Shown in pieces: positions 6,303 through 8,038 of a DNA stretch of 8,038 nt (the first letter of the stretch is position 1; each line of letters starts with the position of its first letter). The DNA lies in contig JALHUF010000396.1 in the NCBI GenBank assembly GCA_022866195.1, positions 1-8,038 on the forward strand, in the 5' to 3' direction. Source of the DNA: Terriglobia bacterium. GTDB taxonomy: Bacteria; Acidobacteriota; Terriglobia; UBA7540. The position numbers were made by a program, and so were the translations under genes. The notes beneath the pieces are model-generated. The model was not told the DNA's origin, did not search any database, and was given only the letters and a program-made list of their open reading frames with translations.

Positions 6303-6791
6303 ATGACGATCAAGAAGGTACTCCCGCTCGATGAAGCCATAGAGGTCGTGGATGAACTGAAGCGGGGCGGCAAGCGCGTGGTGTTCACCAACGGCTGCTT
6401 TGATCTGCTGCATCCGGGTCACACGCGATACCTGGCAGAGGCGCGAAAGCTCGGCGACGCGCTGCTTGTGGCGGTGAACAGCGACCGCAGTGTCCGCGCG
6501 CTTAAGGGACCCGGCCGGCCGGTCATGCCGCAAGATGAGCGCGCGGAAATCCTGGCGGCGCTGGAATGCGTGGATTACCTCACGATCTTTGACGACCTCA
6601 CCCCGCAGGCAGTCATCGAGCGCATGTTGCCCCAGGTACTAGTCAAAGGCGGCGACTGGGAACCGACGGAGATCGTGGGGCGCTCGGAGGTAGAAGCCGC
6701 GGGCGGAGAGGTGGTTTCAATCCCGGTAGTCCCAGGTTTGTCAACCTCGGCGCTCATCCAGGCCGCCAAGAATCTCGGACAGGCGCCATAG
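6303..6791 (+). CDS. rfaE2: D-glycero-beta-D-manno-heptose 1-phosphate adenylyltransferase
   Basis: RfaE2 (also called HldC, or the C-terminal half of HldE) joins heptose-1-phosphate with ATP to give an ADP-heptose, the precursor of lipopolysaccharide core heptose. The 162 residues match a stand-alone nucleotidyltransferase-fold enzyme of about 160. Key motifs are [19 protein letters not shown] (26-44) with the catalytic HxGH at 37-40, the [13 protein letters not shown] stretch (57-69), [16 protein letters not shown] (71-86), VKGGDW (114-119) and GLSTSALI (145-152). The last of these stands in for the STT-type motif that closes the active site. ATG 6303 gives the normal N-terminus; an in-frame TTG at 6270 is unlikely. 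The kinase half (HldE N-terminus, RfaE1/HldA) is not fused and not in the window. mfd follows after 6 nt and is likely co-transcribed. The call implies a diderm envelope with heptose-bearing glycans. Confidence 0.95.
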   Translation: MTIKKVLPLDEAIEVVDELKRGGKRVVFTNGCFDLLHPGHTRYLAEARKLGDALLVAVNSDRSVRALKGPGRPVMPQDERAEILAALECVDYLTIFDDLTPQAVIERMLPQVLVKGGDWEPTEIVGRSEVEAAGGEVVSIPVVPGLSTSALIQAAKNLGQAP

Positions 6792-6797
6792 AGTTCG

Positions 6798-8038
6798 ATG
6801 CCTCACCTCCGATCCCTGCTCCAACCGGTTTTCGACCACCCCGCGTTGCGCGCAGCACGCGCCGCGGCCTGCGCCGGCCAATGTGAACCGGTCCTTTCCG
6901 GTTTGACCCGCCCCGCCAAGGGTCTAGTGGTAGCGGCATTGGCGCAGGAGCTGCGGCGTCCCCTGGTCGTCCTGACTCGCGACAATGAGACTGCCGAACG
7001 GCTGCGAGGGACGGCCGCAACTTTCTTCACCTGGCTCGGAGTTAAAGGTGCAGCGGCAGTGAGCGTTCTCCCTGCCTTCGATTGCTCACCTTATGACGGC
7101 CGCTCGCCCCACGCGGAAATCCTGGAGCGTCGCGCCGTGGCCTTGTGGAATCTGGCAGGAGGCCGGACGCAGATTCTCGTTGTCCCACTCCCGGCGGCCC
7201 TGGGTCGGTTCCAGGAGAGTTCGTACTACCGCTCGCTGGCTCTGGAACTGAAGGTCGGAGATGAGGTGAACCTCACCGATCTTATCGAACACCTCACGGG
7301 CGTTGGCTACGAAAGTAGCGAGCCGGTCTCGAGTTCTGGCCAGTTCTCAGTACGGGGCGGGATTGTGGATGTCTATCCCCCCGAAGTCGACTGGCCCCTG
7401 CGCCTCGAATTCTTTGGCGACTGCATCGAGTCGCTGCGGGAATTCGATCCCAATACGCAGCGCTCGCAAAAGCCGACATCCCGAGCTCTCCTCTTGCCTC
7501 TTACGGAGACCAGGCGCTCCCCTGGTTTCTTCGACGCCCTGGTGAAAACCCTCTCGGCCAGAGGACCCAAGCGACGTACGCTAGAGCCCGATTGGGCAGG
7601 GGAATACTCCGGCCCGTTCCCGGGTTGGGAGTTCTTTGTGCCTCTGGTGGAACGGCACCCGAAATCCCTGCTCGCTCTTTTTCAAGAACCCTTGCTGGTG
7701 TGGGACGAGCCCGTCGAGGGGAGAGTTCAACTGCACAAGACACTAGAGGGCTGGCAGGCCGCGTACGAGGAGGTTCGCGACACCGTTCCAGCACGGCCAC
7801 GGCCAGAGGAACTTTTCCTGACCGAGGCAGAGTTCCTAAAATCGCTCGAAGGCACGCCGGTGATCTCGCTAAAGGAGCTGGCGGTCGCGTCGGGGAGGGG
7901 CGGCCCCTGGCCAGCCGCCCCGCCGGCACCCGAGGACACAGGGACGGAAGGGCAAAGCCCTCCCCTAGCCAGCGAGTTCGCTCTGCCGACCCAACCCGCC
8001 CCGAGATTTCATGGTGCGATCAAGGCGATGATCGAGGA
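6798..8038 (+). CDS. mfd: Transcription-repair coupling factor Mfd, N-terminal third (3' end outside window)
   Basis: Mfd displaces RNA polymerase stalled at DNA lesions and recruits UvrA to start nucleotide excision repair. 413 residues are visible, out of a usual total near 1,100-1,200, with no stop before the right edge. The visible part is the UvrB-like N-terminal module. LPAFDCSPYDGRSPHAEI (91-108) and the SGQFSVRGGIVDVYPP block (180-195), followed by LRLEFFGDCIESLREFDPNT (201-220), are near-canonical Mfd signatures. Residues about 369-402 are a proline-rich linker before FHGAIKAMIE, where the variable middle domain begins. The RNA-polymerase-interaction domain and the RecG-like translocase motor lie outside the window. 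The ATG is 6 nt after the rfaE2 stop with only a weak AGAG ahead, so coupling to rfaE2 translation is likely. Pairing repair with heptose synthesis looks like convenience linkage, not a shared pathway. Confidence 0.95.
   Translation, partial: MPHLRSLLQPVFDHPALRAARAAACAGQCEPVLSGLTRPAKGLVVAALAQELRRPLVVLTRDNETAERLRGTAATFFTWLGVKGAAAVSVLPAFDCSPYDGRSPHAEILERRAVALWNLAGGRTQILVVPLPAALGRFQESSYYRSLALELKVGDEVNLTDLIEHLTGVGYESSEPVSSSGQFSVRGGIVDVYPPEVDWPLRLEFFGDCIESLREFDPNTQRSQKPTSRALLLPLTETRRSPGFFDALVKTLSARGPKRRTLEPDWAGEYSGPFPGWEFFVPLVERHPKSLLALFQEPLLVWDEPVEGRVQLHKTLEGWQAAYEEVRDTVPARPRPEELFLTEAEFLKSLEGTPVISLKELAVASGRGGPWPAAPPAPEDTGTEGQSPPLASEFALPTQPAPRFHGAIKAMIE

Noticed and set aside
1..8038. CRISPR array, insertion sequence ends, tandem repeats, toxin-antitoxin pair or defence cassette
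   Set aside because: No regularly spaced repeats, terminal inverted repeats, transposase or integrase motifs, or toxin-like partner genes were seen on either strand.

Overview
This 8 kb window is a GC-rich (roughly 60-65% by eye), tightly packed stretch of bacterial chromosome. It encodes a heptose-activating enzyme, so a Gram-negative-type (diderm) cell is likely. It makes 5-aminolevulinate by the glutamate (C5) route, and its leucine tRNA has no encoded CCA end. Together with the HEAT-repeat/glycosyltransferase pair and the geranylgeranyl-reductase-like oxidoreductase, this suggests Acidobacteriota or a similar environmental lineage. That placement is inference from gene content; no marker gene here settles it.

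Layout. Positions 1-2527 hold a minus-strand pair: a membrane-anchored HEAT-repeat protein, then, after 6 nt and in the same frame, a membrane family-2 glycosyltransferase that runs off the left edge. Positions 2707-2866 hold a plus-strand tRNA-Leu(CAA) with its own promoter and a probable terminator. Positions 2987-3337 hold a small XRE-type DNA-binding regulator with a strong ribosome binding site and a GTG start. Positions 3338-3480 contain two GC-rich inverted repeats where the regulator and the next operon converge. Positions 3481-6039 hold a minus-strand pair: a geranylgeranyl-reductase-family flavoprotein, then hemL. Positions 6040-6302 are a divergent promoter region. Positions 6303-8038 hold a plus-strand pair: rfaE2 (hldC-like heptose-1-phosphate adenylyltransferase), then the first third of mfd, cut by the right edge.

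How the genes work together. The glycosyltransferase/HEAT pair looks like part of a cell-surface polysaccharide system. hemL feeds tetrapyrrole (heme) synthesis, and the neighbouring flavoprotein probably saturates isoprenoid chains of quinone, lipid or tetrapyrrole molecules. RfaE2 makes ADP-heptose for the lipopolysaccharide core, and Mfd couples DNA repair to stalled transcription. Most of this is housekeeping. I see no CRISPR array, insertion sequence, defence cassette or clear prophage. The least explained items are the HEAT/glycosyltransferase module, the orphan regulator beside the tRNA, the bulged hairpin near 3421-3455, and a recurring extended -10 promoter style.
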